64,000 nt of DNA from JBBQWR01 sp038210495 (GTDB lineage: Bacteria > Planctomycetota > Planctomycetia > Pirellulales > DATAWG01). The DNA lies in the NCBI GenBank assembly GCA_038210495.1, contig JBBQWR010000024.1, positions 1 to 64,000 on the forward strand. The letters are read 5' to 3'. Made by a program: the position numbers and the translations under genes. The stretch's first letter is position 1; each line of letters begins with the position of its first letter. Positions 62,501 through 64,000 of the stretch are shown here, in pieces. The notes under the pieces were generated by a model. That model did not search any database, was not told the origin of the DNA, and saw nothing but the letters and a program-made list of their open reading frames with translations.

Positions 62501-64000
62501 CGTCGTATCGAACCGCAGTGACGCCCCAACTGAATATCCCCGTGCTGGCGCGGCAGGTCAACATTTGGCTTCCGCCTCAATTTCGTTTGATCGGGGGACA
62601 GTCCGAGGAAATCGCGGCGGCCGACGAAGGCGCGAGTTGGACGCAGCGGCTGTTCGGACCACTCGCGCGATCCGCCAGTCAGCCGATCTTCGATCCTTCG
62701 CGCCGAGACCAGTGGACCGATTTGGCGGACCGCGTCGCTCACAGCGATCCGGCTTCGCTGCGCTCGAAACAGCTCGAGCAACTCTTGGAATCGCTGGCGA
62801 CTCGACAGTCGTCGGCCCATGCGCCGCGCGAGTCCTCCACGTGGGGCGAATTGCTGGGCGCCGCGGAAGCCGAGGCGGTTGCTCCCGGCGGCGGCCGCGT
62901 AATTCCTCTCCTGATCGATCGCGAGGCGCTCGCCGATGTCGGGATCACGGCCCGCACGATTGTGCCCATCGTCGCAGCATCGTCCGAAGATTCCACCGCG
63001 TCGGTGCTCGGCGACGCCGATTTGACGCTGCTCGTCGATAGCCGAGCGATCCTGTTGACGACGCGCAGCGCGGCCGCCCGGTGGCGCGAGCAGGATGGGG
63101 CTCGCGTGCCAGGGGTAGTGACGAGAGTCGCTTCGTCCGATCTCGCCCGGCGGATTCAGTCCGCGGTTACCGGCGGCTCCGAGCGATTCGTCACCGGCGA
63201 AGTCTGGAGTTTCCCGGACTTGAAATTGCCGTGGTCGTCTGCGTTCCGCGATCCGCGGGAAGTGGATCACGCCGGTTGGACGCAATATCGGCTCGACGCG
63301 CCCGGCGCCGGACCGTGGCCCGTCTTCTTGGTCTGGCAAGATGCCGTTGTCGGCATCGGTTGCATTGTATTTCTAAGCGCGGCCTTGTTGACGTGGATGC
63401 AGCCGTCGAGAGGGATAAAATTCGGCGCCGCCGTCATAGCCGCAGTCACCGCAGCGGCGCTTGCGGTTCCCGTATGGCTGACGCCGATCGGATCCGGCGC
63501 GTGGCTCGGACTTGTCTTGGGGTGGGTGATAAAGACCCTGTGGCGCTCTTTGGCTGCTTCGACCGAGACGACCGATTCGAGCACCGGCGATCAAGCGACT
63601 AAGCGAACTCGGGCGTCTGTTGCGAAAGCGACGGTCGCAGTGGCCCTACTCATCGCGATCTCGATCGCCTCCGACTCGGGCGCGGCGGAAACTGCTCCGG
63701 CGCCAGGCGCATCGCCTATTATTACGAAAGCCGTCGTCCAGGATGACACCGCCACCGTGCACGATGTCCTGATTCCCGTCGATGCGCAGCAGAATCCGAC
63801 AGGCACTTCAATCCTCGTTCCCGAGCCGCTTTATATCGAACTGTCGCATCGCGTCAGCCATGCGAACGATGCCGGCGGCGATTGGTTGATTTCCGCAGCG
63901 ACCTATCGCGGCTCGCTCGCCCGTGATGCGGAAACATTCGCCCTAGGCGCCGAAAACTGGACAGCCCGATACGAACTGGAGACATTTGCCGGGCAGGTCG
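59518..64000 (+). CDS. Giant membrane protein, second of a pair, truncated by the window
   Basis: An uninterrupted frame of at least 1494 codons runs from ATG 59518 to the end of the window. The start overlaps the previous stop by one base. A signal segment (residues 5-20) precedes a low-complexity stretch and long beta-rich regions. Two hydrophobic helices follow near residues 1266-1290 and 1301-1340, and a third hydrophobic segment near 1373-1388 ends in SGAAE, much like an internal signal peptide, before another beta-rich domain. The architecture parallels that of the 1171-residue neighbour. The 3' end lies outside the window and no function can be assigned. Confidence 0.85.
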   Translation, partial: MPRKFVASVVVLLLLFARHWPCVSFTVFERVAWAGEGNESKTGVDDKTAAGSQTVERPVGAIESGVERPEAAPARSRALDKPNDRKASENAPLRFRRVFVPEAQLQEASSRGVRYLPIEGVEFQRLLDRASRQSDSQTAPTEAEMGHATYEARLVDDDLVDGKATLDIVHVAMSPVLLSLDPCRLAIGPARWLVAPDTKQAAAQQEKSLKQPPPLEAIVGAGADGKLAVRVARSGQLSFDWTLRGQRETGGARTFLLQLPTCPSNRLRITLPADLVPVVEPSIAMPAVIGATASTTRSDGAAPEHPPEATNVWEIELGGQNQAVLRIAKHDAIRESRPLTLVRPVLTYEFSPLGMQVSAEIKLDVLGEPIREIPLLIERPLSLVAARCGDAPLVWSEELASESKESPPPVDFSRHPGARRVVLRLPESIHGTQRVLRLTAVAPLPDRGRLPLIRPGGKSLVWQEGSASLIAPLPLQIDDLQTHGCRQTKAEPLASPARGEMIGLQFFQPDADVDIVLGRQADHFEARCATAIDARGSTIGGRFAADLRAIDGECFSLEARVAASWIVDSVESTPPNLLSGWTQESLPEGIARIRLTLNRAIRGDRPARLTLSGRWRRPPRGESLKLDDMEMVHLLGIKTVRQVVALHAGAPYRLEMKDDGLAQRLDIQQLDAADVALLPGLAAGSTLFVASGAAPEMAVTIGTETPHFAGDVHLDVRVGNDTLTETYTFSCSPESTEIDRLLIKFSGKQSEPLVWSLGGAKADASAAGGVIAARRLSAEAQAILNILPSPDLWEVSFAQPRGKPFAFQAVRVVPLSDSTPLALAALAQAESQRGTVEIRSVAELRPAIENRRLKPSLSPPETVDRWSTTIATFAYEPQEEVTSSAPDAPPALTIAPGTQKSDCWAWSERLDSHYSPDGRCQHVALWRIENTGRETTTLTMPTDASLQAIWVDGELIQTGDANNPLNKYTVELPRRRRFPTIVVKWSDESPRLGIASYRTAVTPQLNIPVLARQVNIWLPPQFRLIGGQSEEIAAADEGASWTQRLFGPLARSASQPIFDPSRRDQWTDLADRVAHSDPASLRSKQLEQLLESLATRQSSAHAPRESSTWGELLGAAEAEAVAPGGGRVIPLLIDREALADVGITARTIVPIVAASSEDSTASVLGDADLTLLVDSRAILLTTRSAAARWREQDGARVPGVVTRVASSDLARRIQSAVTGGSERFVTGEVWSFPDLKLPWSSAFRDPREVDHAGWTQYRLDAPGAGPWPVFLVWQDAVVGIGCIVFLSAALLTWMQPSRGIKFGAAVIAAVTAAALAVPVWLTPIGSGAWLGLVLGWVIKTLWRSLAASTETTDSSTGDQATKRTRASVAKATVAVALLIAISIASDSGAAETAPAPGASPIITKAVVQDDTATVHDVLIPVDAQQNPTGTSILVPEPLYIELSHRVSHANDAGGDWLISAATYRGSLARDAETFALGAENWTARYELETFAGQV

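Overview
The window looks like chromosomal DNA from a planctomycete, most likely of the Pirellulales. It is GC-rich. It encodes proteins I associate with that group: a BBP7-type outer-membrane barrel, a DUF1570 protein with an HEATH motif, a double zinc-ribbon protein, very large secreted/membrane-anchored proteins, and tetrahydromethanopterin-linked C1 enzymes. Assignments come from reading motifs by eye; no database search was possible. No tRNA, rRNA, CRISPR array, insertion sequence or phage gene was seen.

Layout. 346-7308: a single-domain response regulator, two small hypothetical genes, a BBP7 barrel, a GT2 glycosyltransferase, a DUF2252 protein and an MgtC/SapB membrane protein. 7910-12065: two membrane-anchored proteins of unknown role, the second a long coiled coil. 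12451-21618: a polysaccharide region with a GT-B glycosyltransferase and then a complete-looking CDP-3,6-dideoxyhexose (tyvelose-type) set: rfbF, rfbG, GT2, an rfbS-like reductase, rfbH and an rfbE-like epimerase. 21702-24997: pdxJ, dapA, a small orphan antitoxin-like gene and a HI0933-type flavoprotein. 25133-27555: a translationally coupled egtB-egtD pair for ergothioneine. 27666-30006: a secreted CX4CH protein and a geranylgeranyl-reductase-like flavoprotein. 30092-34830: a four-gene ABC operon whose solute-binding protein is membrane-anchored and fused to an OmpA peptidoglycan-binding domain; this is the most system-like novelty. 35261-42408: small housekeeping and hypothetical genes (MazG-like, DUF1570, radical SAM, FHA, RsgA, zinc ribbon). 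42514-47344: a Gfo/Idh oxidoreductase, mtdB, fae, a CAP protein and an ATP-grasp enzyme, forming a C1/formaldehyde module. 47402-54413: an epimerase, an esterase, a PhyH dioxygenase, a PfkB kinase and an NtrC-type two-component pair. 54636-64000: a SAM methyltransferase and two giant adjacent genes, the second running off the window.

A second theme is the intergenic DNA. At least seven different palindromic repeat families sit in the gaps. They include five paired copies, plus one solo arm, of a CATAGCCGCGGCATCC element, and two copies of a GGTGGCCGGGGCTGG element. In the dideoxyhexose region nearly every gap holds a different palindrome, while the coding sequences are intact. Several elements sit between convergent genes and could act as terminators.
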